Assembly (NCBI RefSeq): GCF_004114955.1
Contig: NZ_CP030054.1
Coordinates: 915,292-979,291 of the forward strand
Length of the DNA: 64,000 bases
Source of the DNA: Bradyrhizobium guangzhouense
GTDB lineage: Bacteria > Pseudomonadota > Alphaproteobacteria > Rhizobiales > Xanthobacteraceae
Direction of reading: 5' to 3'
In this document: piece after piece, positions 54,921-63,252 of the stretch
Position numbering within the stretch: the first letter of the stretch is position 1
Layout of the letters: each line of letters begins with the position of its first letter
Made by a program: the position numbers and the translations under genes
The notes under the pieces: model-generated
The model's database searches: none
What the model was told of the DNA's origin: nothing
The model's input: the letters and a program-made list of their open reading frames with translations, nothing else

Positions 54921-56378
54921 CTAACGATGCGCAGGAACTGAGTTGCGGGGCGGTCCCGCCAGGAATGAAATGCTGCGTACAATCGTGTAGTTCAACAACC
55001 CCTCAGCCCCACCCTCACGCGCATACCCCGAGTCCTTTGTTCCCCCAAAAGGCGTCTCCGGCAGCGATGACGTGAAGTGATTGATCGCAAGGTTTCCGAC
55101 CTGCATGTGGTCGGCGATGTAGCCGGCGTAGTCAGCCGAATGAGTCATCGCGTAACCCGCAAGCCCATAGGGCAGTTCGTTGGCGCGCTTGATCGCGTCT
55201 GGCAGCGAAGTAACCGAATTTACGAGTGCGACTGGGCCAAACGGTTCTTCCTTCATAATACGCGCATCCGCGGGCACGTCGGCCAATACCGTAAGAGGCC
55301 AATAGTAGCCGTTATTCTTGATGCGCTCCCCACCGGCAACAAGCCTGGCACCTTTCGCGATCGCCTCGCTGACGAGTTCCTGTATCGCAGCAAGGCGCCG
55401 TGAATTGGCTACGGGCCCCATCTGCGTGGCCGGATCGAGGCCATTGCCGACCTCAATTTTTCGAGCCGCCTCGCCCATGTTGTTGACAAACTCTCCATAA
55501 ATGGAGTCGTGGACGAACCAGCGTGTCGGTGATGTACAGATTTGGCCCGAGTTGCTGGCTTTAGCGGCAACCGACCTGCTCGCTGAATCGAGCGGATCGA
55601 CATCGTCACAAATTATGACCGGCGCATGCCCGCCCAATTCCATAATGCAGGGCTTCATATGCATTCCGGCTTGCGCGGCAAGTCCCTTGCCAACTGGAAC
55701 GGAGCCAGTAAACGCAACCAGTCTGATTGACGGGTGTCCTATCAAATAGCGCGAGATATCTGCGGGAATGCCGAATACCAAATTCAACACGCCATCTGGC
55801 AGTCCGGCTTTCACAAAGGCTTCCGCCAGATGCACGGCAGCCGCCGGTGTTTCCTCAGAAGCTTTCAGGACGAGACTGCAGCCTGCCGATAGCGCACCGC
55901 CAACCTTCCGGGCGACTGAACTTAAGGGATAGTTCCAAGGACTAAAGGCCGCTACAGGGCCAATCGGATAGAGTTGCACGGTGTTTCGATACCCGGGCTC
56001 GGACGGAATGGTCCTGCCGTAAAGTCGGCGTCCTTCTTCCGCATCCCATTCCAACACCTGACATGCCCGCCGAACTTCGGTCTGCGCGTCGCGTAGCGGC
56101 TTGCCTTGCTCCAGAGTGATATCGCGGGCCACCACATCGGCATTCGCACGCAGGTTCGCCGCGGCTTGACGAATTATCTCGGATCGCCGGGCCGCTGAGG
56201 TCAGTGACCAAACGTTGAAGCCGTTCGTTGCAGCATCGACGGCAGCGGCAAGATCGGCCTCCCTTGCCATAGGAACGATCCCCAGCACGGCTTCGTTTGC
56301 GGGGTTCAATATCGGAGCGCCGTTACGTTCGATCCATTTTCCACCGATAAACAGCCTTATTGGGGTGTGCCCAGTCAT
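54921..56378 (-). CDS. NAD(P)-dependent aldehyde dehydrogenase (GabD-like)
   Basis: 485 residues. ALDH motifs: FSPWNYPLSSVARK, IMELGGHAPVIICDD with the general base Glu, and NSGQICTSPTRWFV with the catalytic Cys. Resembles succinate-semialdehyde and similar dehydrogenases that finish amine or amino-acid breakdown by oxidising an aldehyde to an acid. The start overlaps the stop of the TPP enzyme beta subunit (ATGA), suggesting the decarboxylase makes the aldehyde that this enzyme oxidises. Confidence 0.92.
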   Translation of the reverse strand: MTGHTPIRLFIGGKWIERNGAPILNPANEAVLGIVPMAREADLAAAVDAATNGFNVWSLTSAARRSEIIRQAAANLRANADVVARDITLEQGKPLRDAQTEVRRACQVLEWDAEEGRRLYGRTIPSEPGYRNTVQLYPIGPVAAFSPWNYPLSSVARKVGGALSAGCSLVLKASEETPAAAVHLAEAFVKAGLPDGVLNLVFGIPADISRYLIGHPSIRLVAFTGSVPVGKGLAAQAGMHMKPCIMELGGHAPVIICDDVDPLDSASRSVAAKASNSGQICTSPTRWFVHDSIYGEFVNNMGEAARKIEVGNGLDPATQMGPVANSRRLAAIQELVSEAIAKGARLVAGGERIKNNGYYWPLTVLADVPADARIMKEEPFGPVALVNSVTSLPDAIKRANELPYGLAGYAMTHSADYAGYIADHMQVGNLAINHFTSSLPETPFGGTKDSGYAREGGAEGLLNYTIVRSISFLAGPPRNSVPAHR

Positions 56379-56959
56379 CGGGTCACTCCGAGGAATTTTC
56401 GTGTGTCGGCCACCACTTTTGCCGGACTACGCTTACGCCACGGCGCGCGCTGACCTGGCGGACGGTTTTCGATTTCTGGGTGGATCTTATTCCAGACGAA
56501 GACGGGCCCGTCCTTCGCCAGGATTTCTGGCAGGGCGGCAGTATATGTGGCTAGATCATCGAAAAAATAAGTGCGATTGATGCCACATCCGCGAGCCACA
56601 AGGTCATAAGCAACGTTCTTCGCGTTCGGTACGGGCTGTCCACCAGTTGTGGCATAGCATTCGTTGTCCATCAAGAAGTAGTAGTAGTTTCGAGGCGCCT
56701 TTTCGGCGATCGTTGTCAAGATGCTGAGGTTCATTAGTAGATCGCCCTCAGAATCGAAAACGACTACCGGCTTCTCAGGTTGGGCCAATGCGAGCCCAAA
56801 ACTAAAGCCGGCATGACCGCCCATGGAAGGATCACCGACTGGAAGGTCCGCACCTCCTTCGCTGATGTCCAACCAATATTGACCCGAGCGACCCGAGACG
56901 ACGAGCGCATTCCTGCGATGAGGTGCGAAAGCGTGGACAAGATCTTTTGTGTAAATCAT
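56375..56959 (-). CDS. TPP-dependent decarboxylase, TPP-binding (beta) subunit
   Basis: 194 residues from ATG 56959. The TPP-binding region is FDSEGDLLMNLSILTTIAEK followed by APRNYYYFLMDNECYATTG, close to the GDG-to-N motif but with GD preceded by SE. Matches the ComE/sulfopyruvate or phosphonopyruvate decarboxylase beta subunit size. Overlaps the aldehyde dehydrogenase gene and follows its alpha partner by 11 bases, so the two likely form one enzyme. Confidence 0.85.
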   Translation of the reverse strand: MIYTKDLVHAFAPHRRNALVVSGRSGQYWLDISEGGADLPVGDPSMGGHAGFSFGLALAQPEKPVVVFDSEGDLLMNLSILTTIAEKAPRNYYYFLMDNECYATTGGQPVPNAKNVAYDLVARGCGINRTYFFDDLATYTAALPEILAKDGPVFVWNKIHPEIENRPPGQRAPWRKRSPAKVVADTRKFLGVTR

Positions 56960-56970
56960 CGACCCGCGCC

Positions 56971-57486
56971 TCAATTAAAACCGTGAAATTCGTCGGCGAT
57001 CAGTACGACGACTGGGCGCTGAGTTAGTTCAGACTCGGTGAAAGCGAGCGAGATGCGATCGGCGTCCGCATTACTTTCCACCATGTAGAACTTGATTCCG
57101 AAAGCGAGCAGGAAGCGTTCTGTATATTCGGCCGCGCTATCGTGATTGACGCCGTGCCGCGTGTAACCGCGGTAACCAACCAAGAAGACGACCGGAACGT
57201 TCAGATTGAGCAGCCAGCCGCGCATGGAATCTCCCGATTCCATCATGCCGGTATTCTGCACCAACACGATCGGCTTTGCTCCTCCTGCGAAAAGTCCGGC
57301 CGCTATTGAGCAGGCATGCCCTTCGCGGGCGACGCCGACCAAGCTCAGCGATTGCTCCTCCTGCATTTTCAAGAACAGCCAGTTCGTCTCGCTATCTGGC
57401 AGCCAAACAACATGCGACACGCCGTTTTGCTTCATTTGCGCAACGACCGATTCGGGACTCAGTGCCGCGGCTTGCTCGTCACTCAT
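56971..57486 (-). CDS. TPP-dependent decarboxylase, pyrimidine-binding (alpha) subunit
   Basis: 171 residues from ATG 57486 (AGAGG six bases upstream; ATG 57489 is equally possible). The PYR domain has GVAREGHACSIAAGLFAGGA with the Glu that activates TPP, and QNTGMMESGDSMRGWLLNLN. Paralogous to ComD/phosphonopyruvate decarboxylase N-terminal halves. Known members act on sulfopyruvate or phosphonopyruvate; the substrate here may be another C3 or C4 keto acid. First gene of the decarboxylase-ALDH-transporter unit. Confidence 0.85.
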   Translation of the reverse strand: MSDEQAAALSPESVVAQMKQNGVSHVVWLPDSETNWLFLKMQEEQSLSLVGVAREGHACSIAAGLFAGGAKPIVLVQNTGMMESGDSMRGWLLNLNVPVVFLVGYRGYTRHGVNHDSAAEYTERFLLAFGIKFYMVESNADADRISLAFTESELTQRPVVVLIADEFHGFN

Positions 57487-57536
57487 CATCGTCCTCTTTT
57501 CGCCGGCCGCCATGGGAGCGAGGGCCCGCGGCCCAA

Positions 57537-57569
57537 TTTGTATCCGAGACGTTAATTTAGGATACGATT
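57537..57569. promoter_or_regulatory. Inverted GTATCC/GGATAC pair upstream of the decarboxylase unit
   Basis: TTTGTATCCGA (57537-57547) faces TTAGGATACGATT (57557-57569), giving an inverted repeat with cores 13 bases apart. Located about 51-83 bases before the alpha-subunit start. Strongest case for the GntR-type operator in the cluster. Confidence 0.5.
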
Positions 57570-57729
57570 AAAGGGCCTCCGGCACATTCGTGTCAACCTG
57601 AATGTGACGAAATCGTAATTTCCGAATGGAATCCTCATTTTCAGAAAGCCACGAACAATGCCCGAAACTCGGCAAGCCCCCCAAAAGGGCTCGGTCTGCG
57701 ACAAGTCATTGGGGGGATCGCGAACGGTT

Positions 57730-59148
57730 TCATATGTATCCGGGAGGGATTGCTACGGCGCCCCCTCGTTCGCGGTCAAACGCTTGCGCAATCCGGAAGG
57801 CCGTTGCATCACCAAAACGGCGGACGGTAATTTGCAGACCTACCGGCATAAGGGCTGCGAGCCCCATGGGTATCGATATAGCGGCCAAGTCCATTAGATT
57901 GGCTATACGGGCGAGGAGACCAAAAGGTGCGGTTTGCTCGTGCGCCCCCTCGATCTCTGGAGTCACGATCGGAGCCGAGGGCAAGAGAAACGCTGCTGCG
58001 CCTTCCAGATAACGATCGAATTCCACCTGCATTTCGCGGCGGGTTGTAAGCAGGCCGAAATAGTCCCTCGCGCTGATGCCACTGCTTTTGCGCATTCGCT
58101 GCGCTATCAAACGATCAACTCGACTGTCGAGCCCCTCGATGTATTGCGATAGCCCATTCCAGCCTTCGGTCCCCGTGATACCGGATGCGTGAGCCGCATA
58201 TTCTTCGTGACTCCGAGGCATGGGACGCACATCTATGTGAGCGCCTAGTCTCTTGAGGTCGCCCAGTGCCTTATGGAAAAGGTCCATAATTCGGGGGTCG
58301 ACGAATTTGAGCTGAGAGTCAGTTGGCGCTCGCAAGATCAAGCCCTCGACGCCAGCCGTTAACTCGCCAAGAGGATTTATGCGCCCAATTCCGTAGGTCG
58401 AGGGATCCTGGGGATCCCGCCCTTGCAAGGCATCGAGTACCAACGCGGCATCCCGGATGCTGCGGGCCAACGGACCCACAGTGTCAAATGTCGGCGCCAA
58501 TGGAAAGACGCCGCCCCGGCCGACCAAGCCGAGCGTACTCTTGTGGCCAACAATTCCACAAAGCGATGCGGGGGTACGAATTGAGCCGCCGGTATCGGTC
58601 CCGAGCGCAACCGGCACGAGCCCCGCCGCGACCGCGACTCCCGATCCGCTGGATGATCCGCCGGGTACTCTCGCAACCGAGGTATCCCAGGGATTCACCG
58701 GCGTACCGCAGACGGGATTGCACCCCCAACCACCAAAAGCGAATTCAACGGTGTGCGTTTTCCCGATGAGAACCATTCCTCGATCGAGGAGGCGCTGAAC
58801 AGCGTGGGCTGTGTTCTCCGCAGGGGTCGATGCGGTCGCAAGCGATCCGGCCCGGGTCGGTCTCCCCTTGACATCAAATAGATCTTTGACCGCGAAAGGT
58901 ATCCCGTCCAGCATATGCAAAGCGTTGCCGCCCGCACGCCGTGCATCGGCGGTCTTGGCAGCTACGCGAGCCGAATCCGCGTAGATTGCGACGAAGGCAT
59001 GGAGCTGCGGGTCGAACTTCGCAATCCGCGCCAGAAAACGCTCCGTGATCTCGAGCGACGTGACCTGCTTGGTGGCCAATGCGCGCGAAAGCTCCCCGAT
59101 CGTAGCGAACGCGACGTCACCAAGGGGCAATGTATGGCTGTCACTCAT
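57730..59148 (-). CDS. Amidase signature (GatA-like) hydrolase
   Basis: 472 residues from ATG 59148 (MSDSHTLPLGDVAF). The catalytic Ser-cisSer-Lys triad is visible: FAVKDLF (Lys), VPGGSSSGSGVAVAAGL (cis-Ser) and GTDTGGSIRTPASLCG (nucleophile Ser). Hydrolyses an amide bond; the substrate class is unknown. The cluster's theme suggests a carboxamide or N-acyl amino acid. No GatB or GatC neighbour, so not tRNA amidotransferase. Confidence 0.9.
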   Translation of the reverse strand: MSDSHTLPLGDVAFATIGELSRALATKQVTSLEITERFLARIAKFDPQLHAFVAIYADSARVAAKTADARRAGGNALHMLDGIPFAVKDLFDVKGRPTRAGSLATASTPAENTAHAVQRLLDRGMVLIGKTHTVEFAFGGWGCNPVCGTPVNPWDTSVARVPGGSSSGSGVAVAAGLVPVALGTDTGGSIRTPASLCGIVGHKSTLGLVGRGGVFPLAPTFDTVGPLARSIRDAALVLDALQGRDPQDPSTYGIGRINPLGELTAGVEGLILRAPTDSQLKFVDPRIMDLFHKALGDLKRLGAHIDVRPMPRSHEEYAAHASGITGTEGWNGLSQYIEGLDSRVDRLIAQRMRKSSGISARDYFGLLTTRREMQVEFDRYLEGAAAFLLPSAPIVTPEIEGAHEQTAPFGLLARIANLMDLAAISIPMGLAALMPVGLQITVRRFGDATAFRIAQAFDRERGGAVAIPPGYI

Positions 59149-59219
59149 CGGAGTTCCCAACTAGTCCAACGCTAGGCGCGTATCTCTCAAGCAATGCATC
59201 AATCGGTCGGGCGCAGACA

Positions 59220-60596
59220 TCAAAGCAGCCCCGCGCCCACCGAGCCCAGATCAGGGATCAACGAAGGATCCGTGAACCTGTCCATTGTGAAGACAGCCGA
59301 TCCGGGCAACGGCTTATCCGCAACCCATGCGGCCGTTTGCTCTCCGACAGCGCAAGCCATCATCGTGCCAAAGCCGGAAAGACCGACGCACATATAGGAG
59401 CCTTCCGGTCCCATGGGCCCGACCAGCGGCCAATTGTCGTGGGTCCGCGTATACCAGCCGCTATAATGATGCAGACCGCGCGTCAGCCGTCCGATATAGG
59501 TCCTGAGTCCGGGGTTGAGCCTCGAAGCCCCTCGAAGCACAATTTCGGGAAAGCGGTCGTCCAGCGGAACGTCCCAGGTCGCGTTTACCTGCGCCCTCTC
59601 GTTGTAGGCCCATCCGAGCCGTAGCCAGCTGCCGCCGTCTCCTCCGTCGGGACGGCAATGAATTGCGCCGGTCATTGGTTGTGTGAGCCAGGCAGTGTCT
59701 GCACTGGCCCGAAGCAGGCTAGCTTCTTCTTCCGTCCAATTGATCATTTGATCATCGAGGTCGATCGAAAACGGCATGTCCCGAGGAATGACCTTGTGAA
59801 CATCCTCGAAGGCGATTTTCTGCTGCATCACATTGAATAGGGGCAACTCGACGTCGAGCATGGCGGCAATGTCGTTCGCAAAGGGACCCGCACAGTTAAT
59901 TAGCTTGACCGCTCGGAGAGTCTTAGAGGTCCCCTCGTCCTTAAAAGCGATAGTAAACCCGCCTTCTCGCTCCGCCTTAATGCCGTCGACCATGCCCTGC
60001 ATGCGGTGCGCGCCGACGCTGCCCGTGTATTCCAGCATGAAGGCTCCCATCTGCTGCCCCGAAATGTCGCCGGCTTGGCGTACATGCAGGATTGTTCGCA
60101 GGTCGCGATCATAATTGGGAAACAGCGATTGGATCAGCTCGGGATTGCGAAGCAGATCGAAGCCTCGTGGCGCCAGCGTCCAGTCAGCGTCTGCGGGTCG
60201 TTGATAACTGCGGCTCGTGGTACCCTCATGGATCCGTACCTGCTCATCGAATTCCGCACCCAAGCTGAAGCGCAATCCCTCGATCAGCTCGGAGGCATCT
60301 GTCTTTCGCGACGCCAAGACATATCCGCGTCGAGTCATGTTCAGCCGATTGCCCGACTCTCGCGCGATGTCTTCCATGAGCTGGATGGAACGATCAGAGA
60401 GACGAACCATCAGTGGATGGGTCCACCAATTTCGATAATTCTCGCCAGACTGAGCGGACGTGAAGGCCATCGGAGGGCCTTGGTCGATGAGCGCGATATC
60501 AGTGATGCCGTGGTGTTTGGCCAGATAGTAGGCGACCGCGATACCAATCGTACCGGACCCGATGATAGCGACCTCGGCGCTTTTCACGCTCGCCAT
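59220..60596 (-). CDS. FAD-dependent oxidoreductase (DAO family), copy 3
   Basis: 458 residues from ATG 60596, which has AAGGG nine bases before it; upstream alternatives lie too close to the ribosome site. The FAD loop is VAIIGSGTIGIAVAYYLAKH, and C-terminal SYMCVGLSGFGTMMACAVGE closes the site. The middle has a long insert (DDQMINWTEEEASLLRASAD) not in the other copies. Likely oxidises a secondary amine or amino acid. A GGATAC operator candidate lies 23 bases upstream. Confidence 0.86.
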   Translation of the reverse strand: MASVKSAEVAIIGSGTIGIAVAYYLAKHHGITDIALIDQGPPMAFTSAQSGENYRNWWTHPLMVRLSDRSIQLMEDIARESGNRLNMTRRGYVLASRKTDASELIEGLRFSLGAEFDEQVRIHEGTTSRSYQRPADADWTLAPRGFDLLRNPELIQSLFPNYDRDLRTILHVRQAGDISGQQMGAFMLEYTGSVGAHRMQGMVDGIKAEREGGFTIAFKDEGTSKTLRAVKLINCAGPFANDIAAMLDVELPLFNVMQQKIAFEDVHKVIPRDMPFSIDLDDQMINWTEEEASLLRASADTAWLTQPMTGAIHCRPDGGDGGSWLRLGWAYNERAQVNATWDVPLDDRFPEIVLRGASRLNPGLRTYIGRLTRGLHHYSGWYTRTHDNWPLVGPMGPEGSYMCVGLSGFGTMMACAVGEQTAAWVADKPLPGSAVFTMDRFTDPSLIPDLGSVGAGLL

Positions 60597-60618
60597 ATTT
60601 TGCATCCCTTCTATTGTT

Positions 60619-60631
60619 TTTGGATACATTT
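60619..60631. promoter_or_regulatory. Candidate GntR operator TTTGGATACATTT
   Basis: Upstream of the copy 3 oxidase; nearly identical over 10 bases with the site at 63195 (TTTTGGATACAT). Confidence 0.45.
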
Positions 60632-60816
60632 TATATTGCCACACCGCAACTGATTTCGCATCGCCGATCGCGTTTTACGGAAGGGTTCCAAAGCGCCGTT
60701 TCGAGGTCACACGGTCCGTGGCGCGTGGCGCCTCAAGGAGAACGGCCTCGCGGTCACATCGGAAGGTCTTGGAAGGCAAAGCTCCCAAATCCCACAGGCA
60801 GGGGAAAGCGTTGAAA

Positions 60817-61980
60817 CTATATGATGCCGCGCTCGGGCAGAGGGGCGTCGTCGATCAGTCGCTGCCAACCGAAACGAGTTAAATCCAGCGTTTCGTATCG
60901 TCCCTTCAGGATAAGTTCGGAAATCGCCAGACCACAGCCGGGCGCATGCATCAGGCCGTGACCTGAGAAGCCCGCCAGCATGTGGAAATTGCCCAGACCA
61001 TCGGCCCCCGGCCCGATGATGACATTGCCGTCGAAGTCGTTCTGATCATAGAGACCCGGCAAAGTTGAACGGCATTTCGTCCGTTCGAACTGCGGGAAAC
61101 GGTGCGCCAATGCTGGCCACACAACTGATTCGAAATAGTCGTAGTCGACCTCGAAATTATAGCCCCGCGGTTCCGCGAGCGTCGGAACACCGCCTGAATA
61201 GCCGGCGCCTTCGGGACGGAAAGCTAATCTTTCGGGGTCTTTGAGGTAAGGCAGCGGCTCGATGGGTTCTTGCGTTTCGAAGTAATGTTCGAAACGCCGC
61301 AGCGGGGTGATTGGAACATCGAACCCCAGTTGCTTGCAGATTTCCTTTGCCCACGCTCCTGCGCAATTGATGAATTGATCCGCTTCAATCTGAGCGCCGG
61401 ATGCCACTCGGGCATGCGTTACAGCATGAGCGGCGCGGTCCATCCCCACCACATCGTCGGCAAGATATTTGACGCCGAGAGATTGCGATTTCTTACGAAA
61501 ACCCATCAGCACACTATGCGGATCCAGCCAGCCGTCATCGGGAGAATGGACGCCGGCGCCAAGGTCCGAAACGTTCATCGAAGGGAATTTCTCTTTCAGA
61601 CCGTCCGGCGTCAGCCATACGACATTGCAACCTTGATCTCGTTGAGCGTCGTAATTTTGACGCAACATCCCCGTCGCACTAAGGGGCACGATGAAGAGGT
61701 AGCCATTTTTCTTAAAGCCGATCTCGGCATCCACGCCTTCGATCGCCATCGTCTTCGGAAATGACTCAAAGAAGGGGATTGAGAAATTTGAAAGCTGGAT
61801 ATTCTCGGAAAGCGCGAAAAGACGTCGGACGCCACCAGACGCCCGTGGCGTCGAGGCTATCGCATAGGTCGGATCGCGCTCTATCACTATGACATCTGAA
61901 GCCGGCGCCATGAGCTTGAGAAAATAGGCAGCCGCGGAACCGATGGCTCCGCCCCCAATAATTGCGACATCATATTTCAT
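60817..61980 (-). CDS. FAD-dependent oxidoreductase (DAO family), copy 4
   Basis: 387 residues. Start MKYDVAIIGGGAIGSAAAYF with the FAD loop; TPRASGGVRRLFALSENIQL resembles sarcosine/dimethylglycine-type oxidases; C-terminal FHMLAGFSGHGLMHAPGCGL is the FAD-contact region. Shorter than copies 1 to 3. Separated from copy 3 by about 220 bases, which hold no other gene, and from the biotin carrier by 77 bases. Confidence 0.88.
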   Translation of the reverse strand: MKYDVAIIGGGAIGSAAAYFLKLMAPASDVIVIERDPTYAIASTPRASGGVRRLFALSENIQLSNFSIPFFESFPKTMAIEGVDAEIGFKKNGYLFIVPLSATGMLRQNYDAQRDQGCNVVWLTPDGLKEKFPSMNVSDLGAGVHSPDDGWLDPHSVLMGFRKKSQSLGVKYLADDVVGMDRAAHAVTHARVASGAQIEADQFINCAGAWAKEICKQLGFDVPITPLRRFEHYFETQEPIEPLPYLKDPERLAFRPEGAGYSGGVPTLAEPRGYNFEVDYDYFESVVWPALAHRFPQFERTKCRSTLPGLYDQNDFDGNVIIGPGADGLGNFHMLAGFSGHGLMHAPGCGLAISELILKGRYETLDLTRFGWQRLIDDAPLPERGII

Positions 61981-62057
61981 TTTCCTACCTGCCCGAGTAG
62001 AGTAGATGGTGTGATACTATGCCAACGCCGTGCGCCGATGCCGTTCGTAGATGCCGC

Positions 62058-62462
62058 CTACTCCACGTCTACCGGAAGGATCTCGAACAAGGGCGCGCCG
62101 TAACTAACCGCGGCGCCTTCTTCGATAAGAATTGTGACCAACCGCCCCCGCTGCGGCGTTCTGATCGGGATTAGAATCAAATCATCCTGTAGGTAGCCGA
62201 GGATATCATCCGAGTTTAAAGACGAGCCCATCGGCACCGCCGCTGAAGCCGCCGCGGGATGCCTTGGTAAGAATCTTCCCGGCCCAACCGCGCGAACAAC
62301 AATATTTGCCGTAGCCGGCGGCGCCGCTCGCACCTTCTCGTCGGTCGTCGCCGCAAGCTCAATGTTTATAAACTCGCCGCCTTCCTCATATTCCAGCCGG
62401 ATCAAGCCATGGCGCCTCATGATGGCAGTCAATTGCGGAATGTAATCGCAAAGACCCGTCAT
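62058..62462 (-). CDS. Biotin/lipoyl-attachment-like carrier protein
   Basis: 134 residues from ATG 62462, overlapping the accC remnant stop (ATGA). The start (DYIPQLTAIMRRHGLIRLEY) and the C-terminal half (IRTPQRGRLVTILIEEGAAV, SYGAPLFEILPV) match the biotinyl-domain fold, but the expected (M/A)-Met-Lys-(M/T/L) hairpin is not present: the turn reads LNSDDILGYLQDDLILI. It may be a carrier-like partner without biotin, as some acetyl-CoA carboxylase-like loci contain. Confidence 0.6.
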   Translation of the reverse strand: MTGLCDYIPQLTAIMRRHGLIRLEYEEGGEFINIELAATTDEKVRAAPPATANIVVRAVGPGRFLPRHPAAASAAVPMGSSLNSDDILGYLQDDLILIPIRTPQRGRLVTILIEEGAAVSYGAPLFEILPVDVE

Positions 62463-62629
62463 GATGCCACCGCAGAAGTGGCTCTCTTCAGCCTCAGCCC
62501 AGCGGCCAACCAATTCTTCAGAAACCGGATGTCCGCGCTGCCGGCTTTGAACGCTTCAATGGCACCGCAGGCGCGCTCCATTCTAACGGCTATTTCCCCA
62601 CGGTTGGCGATCAGCACCTTGTCAAACAT
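62459..62629 (-). pseudogene. Biotin carboxylase (accC-like) reduced to its two ends
   Basis: From ATG 62629 the frame reads MFDKVLIANRGEIAVRMERA, the canonical start of biotin carboxylase. After about 25 residues it passes to FKAGSADIRFLKNWLA, which resembles the C-terminal end of the same enzyme. Only 56 codons remain of about 450. ATP-grasp and biotin-binding parts are gone, so a large internal deletion has occurred. The overlaps with neighbours at both ends are kept. Confidence 0.75.
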
Positions 62630-62633
62630 TTGC

Positions 62634-63047
62634 TCACTCGAGAACGAGAAGAGTGTCACCCGCGCAAACCACCTGGCCGTCGTCGGGTAGGATTGCTCGC
62701 ACCGTCCCCGCTCTGTCAGCTTCGACACGGAACAGTGTTTTCATGGACTCTACGACAGCAACGATCTGCCCCTTGGTGATTGTCTGCCCTACTTCAACCG
62801 CAGGAGAACCACCCTGGACATCCGAGCGATAAAACACTCCGTCGGTCAAAGCTCGTATCTTATGACCTTCTTGATTCGAACCGAGACTGTCAGCTTTTTG
62901 CAGTGACAGCGGCGCGCTGGTGAAAGCGGATGTCACTTCAGCGGCGGCGATCAGCAGCAGCCGAATGTCCCCTCTTTTCAGCTCAATCTTCTGCAAATTG
63001 AGCTCAGCCGCCTTCCGGCAAAAAACTTCGATCTGCTTCAGGTCCAT
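62634..63047 (-). CDS. Biotin carboxyl carrier protein (BCCP, AccB-like)
   Basis: 137 residues. Starts MDLKQIEVFCRKAAELNLQK, the N-terminal helical region of AccB, then a linker, then the biotinyl domain with VVESMKTLFRVEADRAGTVR, where the Lys in ESMKT is the biotin site (canonical AMKM/SMKM). Found beside pxpABC in other proteobacteria. With its carboxylase collapsed it cannot work with its own neighbour, though it might borrow the housekeeping AccC. Confidence 0.85.
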   Translation of the reverse strand: MDLKQIEVFCRKAAELNLQKIELKRGDIRLLLIAAAEVTSAFTSAPLSLQKADSLGSNQEGHKIRALTDGVFYRSDVQGGSPAVEVGQTITKGQIVAVVESMKTLFRVEADRAGTVRAILPDDGQVVCAGDTLLVLE

Positions 63048-63194
63048 GAAGGCCGCGGTCTCCCGAAGAACGAACTAATCGGCAACCGAAGACGGGGCTG
63101 ACAGCATCAAACTGCGCCGGGCCGTTTGCGCCGATCGCGAGACAATGAGCACGACGCCCATAACAGTCAAGCACAATGTATTCTATTGCGGCCC

Positions 63195-63206
63195 TTTTGG
63201 ATACAT
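63195..63206. promoter_or_regulatory. Candidate GntR operator TTTTGGATACAT
   Basis: In the intergenic gap (63048-63252) between the lyase and BCCP genes, 148 bases before the BCCP start. Same TTGGATACA core as the sites at 41706 and 60619. Confidence 0.45.
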
Positions 63207-63252
63207 CATCATGTTGCGATAGATGCTGGCCGGACATATCGACCACCCAATG

